A stretch of 64,000 nucleotides of DNA from Perilla frutescens. Lineage: Eukaryota > Streptophyta > Magnoliopsida > Lamiales > Lamiaceae. Every line of letters starts with the position of its first letter. Position 1 is the first letter of the stretch. The notes under the pieces were generated by a model. The model made no database searches. It was given only the letters and a program-made list of their open reading frames with translations, and had not been told where the DNA came from. The translations under genes were made by a program, and so were the position numbers. Location: contig BRKX01000018.1 in the NCBI GenBank assembly GCA_026008535.1, forward strand, positions 45,687,588 to 45,751,587, given 5' to 3'. This document shows positions 23,640 through 35,388 of this stretch, piece after piece.

Positions 23640-24195
23640 GTTTAGCTGGGTGGAATGATGATTATTCATGTGGATTCAACCGAAGCAAATAGCAGAGTTC
23701 AAGGCAAATCAACTTTGGTGGGACCCACATAAATTAAATGGACGACCACGATTCATCTCTTCTATTTTCCGTTATTAATCATGCACCCTTCTCTTCCTTC
23801 CTTCCTTGAGAAAAAACAGACCAAATTTAAACATACACTAACAACAGAGAGAGAGAGAGGGGTTCATTCATCTCCAGCCCTAGTCTGTGTTGTGCATGTT
23901 TATTGAAAACCTTGGCCATATCTCCTCTTTTTTACTAGTCGCAAACTGAATATTATCTAATTTAGAGCATAAAATTTGTGCAGGCAGAAACCGAGATTGA
24001 AGATTTAAAATATGTGTTTGTGTTTGTAATAAGAAATGGATCACTATAAATTACCTGAAGAAGAAAATTCTCTTGCATTTGTGTTCTAAGAGGCCACAGC
24101 TGGCTTTGTGTTTTTTTACTGAGTGTAAAAGATGAGTATGGGTAGAAGAACAAAGATTGTCGGACAAATTACTACTTCCGATGAGGTTTAACACT
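23640..24195 (+). pseudogene. Inverted fragment: promoter, leader and exon 1 of the unknown gene
   Basis: Read on the plus strand, this region matches the minus-strand promoter and leader of the gene at 18118-20372: 'aaccgaagcaaatag', 'ggtgggacccacat', 'aaatggacgaccacgattca', 'aaatttaaacatacact', and a short GA run before 'catctccagccctag'. It ends with an intact exon 1 at 24138-24185 followed by its gtttaa donor. The exon encodes MGRRTKIVGQITTSDE, against MGRRKKLVEQITTANE in the full gene. About 200 bp is inserted before the start codon (about 23943-24103). Downstream exons are missing. Confidence 0.8.
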
Positions 24196-25471
24196 TAATT
24201 GAGTTTTTTTTTGCCCTGTTGGGTATCTTTCTCACTGGGGTTTCACCTCTTGCTTCTCGTCGTTGCTGCGGTCTTCGCCGGATGTTGCTCTAGCAATGGC
24301 AATGAGGTAGAAAAGGCAGCGGCTCAGATTATCTTTGAGCCTGGCTCCAGTGACACGTACAACACCACCACATGAATAGCAGCAACGGAGAAGACCACGA
24401 AGGTCGCTCAAAAAGCTAACGAACCACTCACCTCCACCATAGGCACAACTTCAGGCAACTCTCCGACCAAGACTCTGACTACCCACCAACCACAAAGAAG
24501 GCAGTTTCACAGAGAGACTATTAGAGTACACACGAAGAAGATGAGAACACAAAGCTCTATCAATGGCAGATTAGAGAGAATAGAGAAGGGAGACACTCAC
24601 TGTAGGAGTATCGATTGTGTGTTAATAAGAGCTGCTATAGATTAAGGTATAAGAAGGAACCATTAGGGTAGAGGAGAGTGGGCATTGCTAAGGAGCCCAA
24701 AATGTAATTATTAGGCCACACCAGAGATGAGCCACAATAAAATAGCAATCTCCACCTTATGGTCATGGAGGTGTGCTGAAGTCAACTAAAAATCGGAGGA
24801 ATTCCATCATAGCCACTTTCTCTCCTGCAATATCACAAAGACACAGAGGAGATGGGGAGTTGTAATACCCACACTAATAAAATAAATGTAAAATATAAAG
24901 TAATGTAAAAATGTGGGTGATGTGTCTTTTTAAAATATAAGTATGTATCATTTATTAAAAAGTGTTAACGTTTAAAAAATTTAGGTTAACATGTGGTGCA
25001 TGTAAAGTGATCGATAATTATAAAAGTATATTTTACTAAAGAGTGTAAAGAAATCATCGTTCTCTTTGTAGAAATAATTCTAAAAATATACAAATCAATT
25101 TAAAATCAAACATATGACATCTAAGTATTAAAATATAATAAAATAAGTCATTTCCCTCCTTACATGTTGTCATCCATGTATACACTTCTCAGAACTTTTC
25201 AGAGCTTTAAGCATTCATGCATCAATGCACCACGCATTATCACTTTCACCTACAATGCACGAACTACATGAGCTAAAGCTCAATAAGTAGAAATCATGCA
25301 CTTGCATGTTCACTGGCAGACACAACACGTGCAAGATACAACACCACCACAAATGTGAAATGCTCGTGTGTAAAACCTTTTCATTAATCTCAAAAACATT
25401 TTCAACATTTAGGAACTTGGCTCCCTTCACCAGACACCAACACGAGTCATGAGCTCATAATATAATCAATA
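24196..25471. other. Unassigned, probably retroelement-derived
   Basis: This stretch lies between the exon-1 fragment and the Copia RT fragment. It contains a moderately GC-rich part (24230-24560) without an intact frame, then AT-rich DNA. The phrase 'aatctccaccttatgg' near 24750 and the nearby Copia fragment suggest retroelement origin, but no LTR or coding domain could be defined. Confidence 0.4.
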
Positions 25472-26216
25472 TCAATTCATATCATTCATTTCAGTTTCGG
25501 TCTTTGGGGACTGATCCTTACTTAACACAAAATGAGCGGCAAGAGATACATTCACAAGCTTAGCAGAAGACATGGAAAATTTACTCAAAACTTTCTCAAC
25601 ATATGAAAGTTGATTCAAAATAAGAACGGACTTCTTCATATCTCTATGTATATGCATTTCCAATATTTTATTAGCATCACCTAAATCTTTCATATCAAAA
25701 TTATCACAGAGACACTTTTGAACATGCTTAACAAATTTAATGCAACAGCTAATCAAAAGCATATCATCAACATAGATAAGAAGGAACATGGGAACAGTTT
25801 CAGTTTCTTTGAAATATATACAATGATCAAAATCACTTATTGTAAACTTAAGAGATTGCATGCATTTATCAAACTTTATGTTCCATTGCCTAGGAGACTG
25901 TTTCAAACCATATAAATCTTTTTTAAGCAGACAGACACATTCAGGTTTTGAAGAATCAACAAAGCCCTCGGGCTATTTCATATAGATGTCATTTTCCAAT
26001 TCACCATGCAAGAAAGTAGTAGTAACATCCATTTGTTTTAATTCCCAATTAAATTGGGCTACTAAAGCTAGCATAATTCTAATGGTGGTGAATTTGACAA
26101 CATGAGCAAAGATTTCTGTGTAATCAATCCCTTCTTTTTGAGTAAATCCCTTAGCCACAAGTCTAGTTTATACCTAACAGATTCAAATTCATTCTTGACT
26201 TTAAACAACCATCTAT
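25472..26216 (-). pseudogene. Ty1/Copia reverse transcriptase fragment
   Basis: Minus-strand translation shows Copia RT blocks in order. Upstream is LFKVKNEFESVRYK, then AKGFTQKEGIDYTEIFAHVV and LKQMDVTTTFLHGELENDIYM. Then a stop is followed by QSPRQWNIKFDKCM and the catalytic box LLIYVDDMLLIS. The piece lacks integrase, Gag and RNase H. It ends abruptly at about 26216, where plus-strand Gypsy integrase sequence starts, so the two fragments were joined by a nested insertion or a rearrangement. Confidence 0.9.
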
Positions 26217-27190
26217 ATTGAACAATAGAAGCCTAGCCAACCGAGCTCTAACGTCCGGGTTCTACTGGCCAACCATGAGAGCATATGTAAAAAACTACAC
26301 CAGAGCATGTGATCGATGTCAAAGGTTTGTACAAACAAACCACATATCTCCAGAACCTCTACATACAGTAACCATCCTATGGCCATTCATGAAATGGGGA
26401 ATGGACATCGTAGGACCACTACCCAAAGATGAAAATAAAAAATACTACATCTTGGTGCTAACAGACTACTTCATCAAATGGGTCGAAGCCGAAGCCTTCG
26501 CACGAATCAGGGATGTAGAGGTACAAAATTTTTTATGGAAATTTATTTTTTGCAGGTTCAGAGTTCCTAAAGAAGTCGTAACAGACAACGGATCCTAGTT
26601 TATAAGTTCAAAATTCCAAGAGTACTTCTGCGAAGAATAGAACATCAAGCTTTCCTTCTCCACTTCAAGGTATCCCGCAGTGAACGATCAAGCAGAGGCC
26701 ACGAACAAGATAATTCTGAACATCTTAAAGAAGAGATTATCTGCGCATAAAAATCAATGGGTCCAACAACTCTCGGGAGTCCTATGGTCTTACAGAACGA
26801 CCTTGAGAACAAGCATGGGAGAAACCCCATTCACCCTCACATATGGGTCAGAAGCTGTGTTACCAGCAGAAGCAGAGATCGGAACAGCTCGGACCGAATG
26901 GTCCAGTCAATCAAACAAAAAGGAGCTCAAGGCTAATCTTGACTCTCTCGATGAACTTCGTGATCGAGCAGCAATGAAAATAACGGCATACCAATAGATG
27001 ATAAGCCAACACTTCAACAAAAATATGAGGCTTCGAACATTCCAAATCGGAGACTGGGTACTCAGAAAAGTGTTCTAGAATACAAAGAAAAGTGGTGCTG
27101 GAAAATTGGCACCAAACTGGGAGGGCCCATATCAGATCGAAAAGGTCATCGGGAACTAAGGAAGGTTGACCTATAACTAACAGTTGGAAT
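26217..27190 (+). pseudogene. Ty3/Gypsy integrase fragment
   Basis: Plus-strand translation gives the end of the zinc-binding region (ACDRCQRF) and the integrase core with all three acidic positions: GMDIVGPLP, VTDNGS and DQAEATNKI. It continues with GETPFTLTYGSEAVLPAE, typical of plant Gypsy elements. Stops interrupt the frame near 26596, 26637 and 26996. The upstream part of pol is absent. The downstream LTR (27825-29137) has the same orientation and probably belongs to it. Confidence 0.9.
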
Positions 27191-27824
27191 ACGCTGCATT
27201 TAAAACAGTATCATTTCTAGAACTCTTAATATCATTTCTCATTTTCTGGTTATTCCTTTTTAAGATTTATTTACTAACTTGAGCGTCGGAGTAACTAATA
27301 GAACCCCAAGCACAGGGGGTCACGACCCTCAAGGAGATGACAAGGCTCCGGCCCCGAAGTCAGCCTCACAAACGAAGAGTAATGTAGTTGTTTGTTATTT
27401 ACTTTTCGAATTCGTATTATTTACTTAAAAATCAGTTACTTAAAATTTCCTAGAATCCAACAAAATCGCCCAACAGTACCCAGAAACCGAAAAACCCTAG
27501 AAAAACCTAAAAATAGTCACAAATTCTCTAGAAATCTCAGAAATTGCCAAGAAATACTACTAATATCCTCAAAAGTTTCTCAAAAGCCTACGAGAAATAC
27601 TAAAACTACATATCCATTGCACGAAACGATAAAAGGGAAAAAGAGCCAGAAAATAACCTATAAACTGTGCGGTAATTGGAGTCTAAAAACAACCAGAGCA
27701 AGAACCTTCAAGCAGCGTGAAAAGTACGGAGATGACTACGAAAAAAAGGGAGCAGAAATCTTTCAGGAGATTTTTACGCCGGTGAGGATTTTTCTCGCGA
27801 GGAGATTTGATTGAGGAAGGGGAC
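27191..27824 (+). other. Gypsy 3' untranslated region and polypurine tract
   Basis: Non-coding DNA between the integrase remnant and the LTR. It ends with the purine-rich 'gaggaagggga' directly before the TG of the LTR, as expected of a polypurine tract. An open frame at 27392-27814 has no recognisable domain. Confidence 0.6.
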
Positions 27825-28771
27825 TGTTGGAATTCAGAAAAATGATTAGAGAGGGAATAGTTTTTTCCTCGATATTTGAATTACAGGGTAAAGATGATGT
27901 GATCTGGGTACAAGTTTCTTGATCTAACGACGAGCATTGGTCTAGGGAACGGGAAAAGTAAAAGTTCGTACCCAAAGTCTGGAGCTTCACGAGATCTGCC
28001 CTCACGACCTCTCAAGCTCCCCCAGGACCTGTCTTCAGGTCTGGAGCTCCACAAGGTCTGCTCTCATGACCTCTTAAGCTCCCCCATGACCTGTCTTCAG
28101 GTCTGGAGCTCCACGAGGTTTGTTCTCACGATCTCTCAAGCTCCCTCAGGACCTGTCTTCAGGTCTAGAGCTCCACGAGGTCTGCTCTCACGACCTCTTA
28201 AGTTCCCTCAGGACCTGCCTTCAGGTCTGGAGCTCCGTAAGGTCTACTTTAACAAATTCATGAGCTTCCTTAGACTTATCTTAAGGACCAGAGCTCATAG
28301 AATGGGATCCTTTAAAACCTAGGATTCCCCTAAGGACTCGTCTACAGGTATTGGCTTAAAACCAAACGAGAATTTGGAATCTAAAACATCGAGATAAATC
28401 GAAGTAACGCCGAAATTCATTACCCGATCCTTGAAATACAAGAATCAAGTAATGAAGAGCTAACTGTAGAAGCCATATTTCTGCATAGGCTCAGAAACTA
28501 GGACCATGCCTATTTGAAGGTCTAAAGAACTGAATAAGATCAAACCCCTCGAGGCCCATACCTCGAAGTCCACCCCTCGAGGTCCAAGCCTCAAGGTCGG
28601 AGCATTAAGCCTCGAAGACCAGAGGCCTAAAAGCAAGAGTCCACGATCGAGCAAACTCAAGGTGAAGACTGGGTCAAAGTCTCCATTGAAGATAAGCCTT
28701 GACCCCGTCAAAAACCCTAAAAGGGATAAGAGATGATCCCTAAGTTATCGGGATTCAGTTAGGTTTCTAAT

Positions 28772-28805
<34 letters not shown>

Positions 28806-29137
28806 TTCATAAACGGAGGAAGGGGGAGATACTAGATTGGCAACACTCGCAACTATAATCAAATTATAAAACTCTCATCGCAAAACTTTGCAAGTAACAT
28901 TTATACAAGGCTCCATAGTAGCAAAGCTCGACCCCCCCTCTTTTACTAAATAGCTCTTTTAATCTCGTTATTTATTCACTTTATCTTTAATTAATTCGAT
29001 TCTGACTTGAGCGTCGGGGTCCATTCGATCATCAACCCCCCGATGGTCCTTCAGCTTCACGTGTTTTCTTTGTCTTGTAGATCGCCGGAGCCCAAACTCG
29101 ATGAATGATTAATTGTAGAGATTTTTTGACCTCTACA
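27825..29137 (+). repeat. Gypsy 3' LTR, 1.3 kb
   Basis: It begins TGTTGGAATTC right after a polypurine tract and ends CCTCTACA, so it has canonical TG...CA ends. Inside are a tandem array (about 27985-28270), a long (TA)n run (about 28770-28801) and 'gacttgagcgtcgggg' near its 3' part, a phrase frequent in plant Gypsy LTRs. No matching 5' LTR is present in the window. Confidence 0.7.
27985..28270. repeat. Tandem array, about 60-bp unit, in the Gypsy LTR
   Basis: Four to five imperfect copies of a unit containing 'aggacctgtcttcaggtctg', 'gagctccacgaggtctgct' and 'cacgacctctcaagctcc'. Differences between copies are mainly single substitutions, suggesting a fairly recent local expansion. Confidence 0.85.
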
Positions 29138-29539
29138 CATGTATAATGGGAAATTTATCTATCTCCTTTATTTGACAAATGAAATTCTCTATCCCACTTT
29201 TCTCTATCTCATTTGGTGTCTCATTTTGATTTTTATTCGATTTCATCAAATTTTTTTCTTCAATTTCAAAATGTTATGGCTTAGTTTAATTTTATAATTA
29301 TTATTTAGGGTTCATTCCGTCCAAGGGTTTATATTTATTTTTTAATATTTATTCCTTGTTCTTTAGTTAATATAATTGATTAATATGGTTCATTATTCTA
29401 AAATTAGGGTATATACTTTTTAATTTTTTTAATTTTTAGCAATAAATGTTGATTATGGTTTGTAATACTATAATAAAATTTATTTTTGTAATAAACATTT
29501 TTAACATCTTAAATTTGATAGTGGGACACAATAGTGAGA
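29138..29539. other. AT-rich flank of the Gypsy LTR, no gene
   Basis: No coding or RNA signal was recognised. The start (gtataatgggaaatttatct) resembles repeat copy A near 22107. Confidence 0.5.
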
Positions 29540-30500
29540 CATGAAAAGTGCACTAGAGGATTTTATCCCCTTAAGTAAAGAAAACCGTTAGAATACATGC
29601 TTGCGTGGGTTTTAGGCTATTTAATTTATTAATATGTAAATATTTTTATTTTTCAGAAAAAACATAATATATAGGAGTTTTTTCTCTAAATAAAATTTGT
29701 GTATGACAAGAATATGAAATCATAATAATGATATTGTCTACGTAATTATTTTTTATTTTTGATGTATCTCATTACAAAATATATGAACAAGTGTTACTTT
29801 ATATACCCACATGTATTGGTCATAATCTCTCATGATTTACTTTTCTATTTGACAAGGATAATTCATAACTGTTATCCCAAAATTGTCTAAGTAAAAATTG
29901 AACATGCTATAATTTATCCCTTTTTTTAAAGGATAACATCAAAATAATGATTTTCACATCTAGTAATTGACATTTTGTTTTCGAGGAAAATATTGTCAAG
30001 TTTTTTTTTCCCTTTTCCATCTAGTAATCAAATTTGTTTATGATAAATCGCGATTAGGGTTAGAAATGGACCATACCAAGTCGGACTTGGCTTTAGGGAA
30101 AGAAAAAACCTATTATAGTGAAGTTAGGCCCAATATTACATGTCGTATGCCTTTATATAGGCATTTGTCTGACCTTTTTAATGAAGTGAACCACCCTTTA
30201 GTCGACTTTTTAAAAATCAACAGAAAACATAAATAAATACATTATTTAATTTTTAAATAATAAATAATCTTATTTAATTGATGGTGCATGCGCGACACCC
30301 GTTGCGCGCGGGCATGTGTGGCGCACATGCATGCGCCAATAGATTTGAGGTGAATTTAGACGGGCCTGGCCCGTCTAATGATTTGAGATCAATTAAATAA
30401 TTTGATACAAGTTTGTTTGTCAATAAAAAAGATGGGTCAAGAGGCCGAAGGTGCTAGCATTGACTGTTCTCTACCCAATTTTGAATTTTGAATGAACCTT
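29540..30500. repeat. Upstream repeat block, copy C
   Basis: It is collinear with 22090-23070 and 60800-61695, including the GC-rich pocket (about 30282-30345). It continues as 'gaattttgaatgaaccttga', which matches 61870 of unit 2 but not copy A. It is therefore the true right-hand continuation of the ancestral segment in unit 1. An open frame at 29967-30236 is not conserved in the other copies. Confidence 0.75.
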
Positions 30501-30574
30501 GAAGTAGGAACATATGCTAACTCTGTTTTAAGTAAAAGTATAAAATTACTGCCTCCTTGTCCAATTTACTTCCT

Positions 30575-31012
30575 CCATTTCATAATATTTGTTATTTTAA
30601 GAGTTTATTTTTATGTTAAAATATTTATTGTTTTAAATATTTTCATAACTGTTCTCTCAAGTTTAACTCTACAGATATATGGATAAAGAAAAATTTTCCA
30701 ACTTTTTAGGAAAATATGGGGGAATAAGATTTTATTTGATATAGAAAAAAGGGGTATATTAGTCCAAAAAATTAATTGTTAATTCTAAATGTTTGTCATT
30801 TTATATATTTTTACACACTCGATCTATCTCAATTTTAACCATACAAATATATGAAGAGAAAATGTTTTGCCAACTTTTTAGGAAAATATAAGTGAATAGA
30901 ATTTTATATGACATACGAAAGACGAGGGAGAGATATATTGGTCCAAACAAATAATTGTTACATCTAGATTAAAATCCTAAAACAACAACCATTTAGATAC
31001 GGAGAGAGTAAT
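30575..31012. mobile_element. Stowaway-like MITE sequences (probably two, nested)
   Basis: The left end 'cttcctccatttcataatat' and the right end 'atttagatacggagagagta' are inverted matches of the CTCCCTCCGT type. Two internal blocks of similar sequence (about 30655-30780 and 30835-30965) suggest a nested or tandem pair. No coding capacity. Confidence 0.5.
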
Positions 31013-31375
31013 TTTTTTTTTTTAATATTGTGTTATGTAAGTGAGATAATTAATAAAAAAATTAATGTGTTCCCGCTTATTTTCTGAATTAAAGTCTTAA
31101 ACAAGATAGTTGAAAAAACACATGTATACCAATTGTATGCGTGACAAAGTTTTTCATATATTATATATATTATTTGGATTTTCTTAATTAGATTCAATAT
31201 ATTGGCACAAAAATCCGCAGACTGCTATATTAAAAATTAAACATACTAAATTGAGAAAAATTACGAGACGTGAGATTATGAAAAAGAATATCAATTAATC
31301 AAATTAAAAGTTATAATTAATTAACAATCAAACCCTACTCCTAAATCCTAATTAATCGACCCTCGACACACAAAA
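31013..31375. other. AT-rich DNA, 3' flank of the single-exon gene
   Basis: No gene was recognised. The 3'UTR of the minus-strand ORF starting at 32053 probably lies in its right part. Confidence 0.5.
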
Positions 31376-32053
31376 TCAAATTGAATCCAAAAAATCAAGA
31401 AACACACGAACATAATCACATTCTCCATCAATTTCCAAACGATGCTCTAACGATTTATCGTCTCGATTCGATAAAAATCGCGATTTACCAAACGCCCTCT
31501 TCTCACACAAGTACTCGTAATCCGGGTCGACCCGATCCAACCCGGCGTACCACGTAACCCACGACCCGAATTCTTGCTCGGGCAACACAACTGTTTTCCT
31601 GACCTTCAACCTCCCCACCTCCAGCTCGGAGTACGCCGCGAGAAAGAAGCTGGAAACGGCGTCGAGGAGCTCGTCTTCGCCGGAGACGAGGCGGCCGGGG
31701 CGGCCGTCTTCGATCAACGTGCAAGAATCGAGCGGGAAAGGGATCAGTTTCTCCAAGAAAACTTCTCGCAGCCATGCAGCCATGCAATTAGGGTTTCCGG
31801 CCGGTCGGAATGGCCTCGTTGCGGTTATGTGTGGAGCCGGAATAGGGTTTTTCATTTCGACGTCGAGTTCGGAGTAGAAATCGACGTCGACGTGAAGCTT
31901 GATGAAGAACATGCGTTCGATGTCGGTTTCTTCGAAGAACATGTTGCTGAAGATTTCTGGGATGGGAAATGTCTTGGTTTTGACGATGATTGAAGAATTT
32001 ATGGAGGGGTTTGTCAAGTGGGGAATCCATGAGGGAGGGAGGTTGATTTGCAT
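31376..32053 (-). CDS. Hypothetical single-exon protein, 225 residues
   Basis: This uninterrupted frame runs from the ATG of MQINLPPSWIPHL to a stop at 31376. Its GC content is well above that of the neighbouring DNA, as expected of coding sequence. I do not recognise the family. Visible traits are many acidic and aromatic residues, a Pro-rich patch NPIPAPHITATRPF, a stretch with GRPGRLVSGEDELLDAVSSF, and a C-terminus ending VRVFLDFLDSI. There is no signal peptide or membrane segment, and no zinc-binding cysteine cluster. Frames in other phases across the same DNA are shadows. The segment has no counterpart in unit 2, so it either arrived in unit 1 or was deleted from unit 2. Confidence 0.6.
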   Translation of the reverse strand: MQINLPPSWIPHLTNPSINSSIIVKTKTFPIPEIFSNMFFEETDIERMFFIKLHVDVDFYSELDVEMKNPIPAPHITATRPFRPAGNPNCMAAWLREVFLEKLIPFPLDSCTLIEDGRPGRLVSGEDELLDAVSSFFLAAYSELEVGRLKVRKTVVLPEQEFGSWVTWYAGLDRVDPDYEYLCEKRAFGKSRFLSNRDDKSLEHRLEIDGECDYVRVFLDFLDSI

Positions 32054-33439
32054 TCTTGAATTTGATTGAATTTGCCATTGATTGTGTATGTGAAATTGTG
32101 AGAGTTGATGAATTTTTGTGTTCGAGTTTAATTAATTTTTTCTAGCTAGTGGGGTTTTTATATGTGTTTGTTTAGTTTGAATACTTTTCCGATTTCATTG
32201 TGGACTTCCTTTCCTAATTGAAATATGAATAACATGAATGATTTATTAGTTTTGGATATGGATAATCCAAATACAGTACGAATTCATGTATTTAATTAAG
32301 TGGATTTAGGATTATGTAATCTTTAATAATTAATATATATATATATATATAATGATAATAATAGTATCAAATTTAAAATAAAAACACTTATGAACTCGTA
32401 TGGGAGAAATACTAATACAACAAATTAAGAATCCAAATTGCGGTAGATGAGATTCTCTATTACGTTCTTGATCTGTTGTGGTATCATTTTTTTTCTTCAT
32501 TTTATTTTATTTTAATTTTTTGTGCTTTAATTTAATTTTATATTTGTTAATAAGAGTTTATTTTACTCATTTTTGATTTGTTACATTTTTTTAGTATTTA
32601 ATTTTCCAAACAATTAATTAATAACTAAAAGTAAAGATTAAAATAAATTATAATTGGGTAGAAATGTAGAATGAACACTAATTAACAAGGTTAAAATTAA
32701 ACTAAAGGACAATAAATTGAAATGAAAGAAAATGGATAATTTTTTTAAAAAAATTGAATAGTAGTATAGTACAAAAATATCAATACTTTTCAATTTAAAG
32801 AAAATGGACAATTTTTTTAAAAAAATTGAATAGTAGTATAGTACAAATATCAATACTTGTCATCATGTCAACATTATTATTTGGCATTACAAACATTGCA
32901 CACAACAAAAACTACGTACATAAATATATGCAAATTAATTAAACTTAAAAAATTACATGCATGCAATAATATTTTGAAACACAAGCTAGTGGCAGATCCA
33001 AGGGGCTCCAACCCCCCTAAATTGAAAATCGCCAGAAAATAGGTAGTCATGGTGGTTGATGTTTTATGCGAAACTCTGCAACTCCATTTGAAACTCAAGA
33101 ACCGTGAAGGAAAGAAGGGAGAAGAGAGATGAAAGAAAGAATAAAAAACAGAAAGTAATTAGAGGGTGGACCCATGTCATTTTTAAAATCTAAGGAGGGA
33201 GGAAGTGAATAAAAAAGAGAAAATAATTAGAAGGTGAGTCCATGACATTTTTAAAATTTATTATTTTATATTTATCTAGTGGATGTTAAAGTTTATGATG
33301 ATTGTGATTAAATATAATTATTTATATTATTCTCCTTTTGAATTTATATTTATGTATAATATAGTGATTATTTTAATAGAATAAGAATAAAAAGAAAATT
33401 GGTTGTGTTATTGAAAAATATCATATATAGATTAAAAAA
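32054..33439. other. Non-coding, with a 72-bp tandem duplication
   Basis: The left part is the probable promoter of the single-exon gene (minus strand). A (TA)n run lies near 32331-32350. Two direct 72-bp copies (32728-32799 and 32800-32860) share 'aattgaatagtagtatagta'. No further gene was recognised. Confidence 0.6.
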
Positions 33440-33830
33440 AGAATAAATTTCATTTTTGGTCCCAAAAGTTACTTGTTTGGTTCTAAATGATATTTTTTCG
33501 ATAAGTTTGGTATTGTAAGATATTTTTCTAACAATTTTAGTCCCATAAGATATTTTTTTCATTAATTTTAGTCTCATAAGATTTTTTGCGACAATTTTAA
33601 TACAAAACTAACAAAGAAAGTTAACTCACGGCAAAGTTATATGTTAATTTGGGACTAAAATTGTCGAAAAATATCTTATAGGATTAAAATTATCGTAAGA
33701 ATATCTTAAGGGACCAAAATTATCTAAAAAATATCAATTTTTTTAATGGGACTAAAAGTGAAATTTACTCTTAAAAAGTGAAATTTACTCTATTCTAATA
33801 AGACTAAAAGTGAAATTTACTCTTAAAAAA
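33440..33830. mobile_element. Inverted-repeat MITE
   Basis: The left arm 'aataaatttcatttttggtc' is an inverted match of the right arm, whose reverse complement reads 'agtaaatttcacttttagtc'. Several internal 'aagatatttttctaacaatt'-type units lie on the left and their complements on the right. The right end 'aaaagtgaaatttactctt' occurs three times, a small local duplication. Confidence 0.6.
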
Positions 33831-34372
33831 AACTAAATGTAAAAAAAAGGTGGTAATCATGCCTTCAGTTCGTAATTTTTTTTTCAAGTCACACGAGCAA
33901 ATATAAGATGAAAGAGTCATCACTCCATTACACAACAGTGTAGCTCCTCCCCCTCCCCCAATAAATTTTTCTGGTTCCGCCACGGACACAAACTTGTCTT
34001 CATAGAAGCAACTGCATGCAAGAAGAGAAACAACTCTATGAATTGCAATTCATGGGATCTCATTCATGTCCAAATCTTATTTTCCTTCGTATAAGATTTT
34101 AATTAATAATAGCCCTAAAGTGTAGGAGAAATCTAAATTCTCCCCATGTAAGATTTTCATTAATAGTTTGTTTAAGTTATTAAAAATTTCAAATTTTAAT
34201 TAGTTGTTATACAAAAACTGAATTGTGACATGCTTTACAAAACACATGTTTTGATATTTTCATTAACAATTTTAAAAGTCATAATTAATTTTATTAATAT
34301 TTTAAAATATTAATTAATAATTTTAATAAAATATACATTGTAAACAAACAAATATAAGAAAAAAAAAAGTTC

Positions 34373-34373
<1 letters not shown>

Positions 34374-34417
<44 letters not shown>

Positions 34418-34418
34418 T
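34374..34418. repeat. (TAA)n microsatellite, unit 1 allele
   Basis: About 15 units. The orthologous array in unit 2 (62381-62463) has about 27 units with the same flanks, 'ttgggaagggttaattcgta' on the right. Confidence 0.9.
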
Positions 34419-35388
34419 GGGAAGGGTTAATTCGTAATTTCCTTTGTGGAGAGGTTGTGTGCCCATGATTGATTATATAATCAACTCAAAAATTGGATGC
34501 GTAAATTATCTTGTAATTGAAGGATGGGTAAATTATCTTGTAATTGAAGGATTGAAATTCAGGCTCATCATCAATGTTGGGCTCCAATCTATTGAACTAA
34601 ATAAATGTATGATTAGTGGGATAATTTTATCAATTCAGCCTAAACTATCATAACCCACTGAACCAAACACACACCAAATATTGTATAATAGGATCATGTT
34701 TAGTTTGCTTGATAGGCATATTATTAAGATTAGTCAACCCAGTCACATGTTTGATTCACTTAATTGGAACTTGGTACTGATGATGGTTCAGGTAGCTATC
34801 ACTCATTTAAATGATAACTTATCACCCTAATATTGAGAGTGTAAATTTTCATCGAAAGGGCTTTTATTTCTGAGAAATGTGAAATTACCTAACTATTCTC
34901 GCCCTAAAGAAATTTTGGATCATTCTATCCTTAAATTTTGAGATATTTTCAAAGAAAAAGAAACCATTTTGATTAATTATTCTTGTGCATCCATTAGTTC
35001 CCATGTTTGGTTAATTATTTTTGTGCCTTACTTATTTTCAACTCTAAGTTGTTAAAACAAAAATAAATGCAACTTTAACGATTATTAATGAAAATTTTAT
35101 ATGGAGGACAATTTAAATATTCTCCTACATTTTAATTAAGACTTTTCAATGAAATTAGAATATTGACAATCTATCCTAAATAATTAAAATGATAATTAAG
35201 CAATTAAACCCATTATTTTGCATAAACACTGCAATCCTACTTTATCCAATTAATTTAATTTCTCTTTTCAACCAAACTAAACGAAACCTTATTAATATTA
35301 TTTAATAAATGTGATATATAATGATAAACTAAGAATCTCCGATCTCGAATTCTCTCAAGTTTCAACGACAAACAAACTAGATTAATTG

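Noticed and set aside
27392..27814. 140-codon frame before the Gypsy LTR
   Set aside because: Lys/Arg/Ser-rich untranslated retroelement DNA, no family signal.
27985..28270. Regularly spaced repeats considered as a CRISPR-like array
   Set aside because: The units are contiguous without unique spacers and lie in a plant LTR.
31574..31993. Plus-strand 139-codon frame opposite the 31-32 kb gene
   Set aside because: GC-rich antisense shadow of the better minus-strand frame; no independent evidence.
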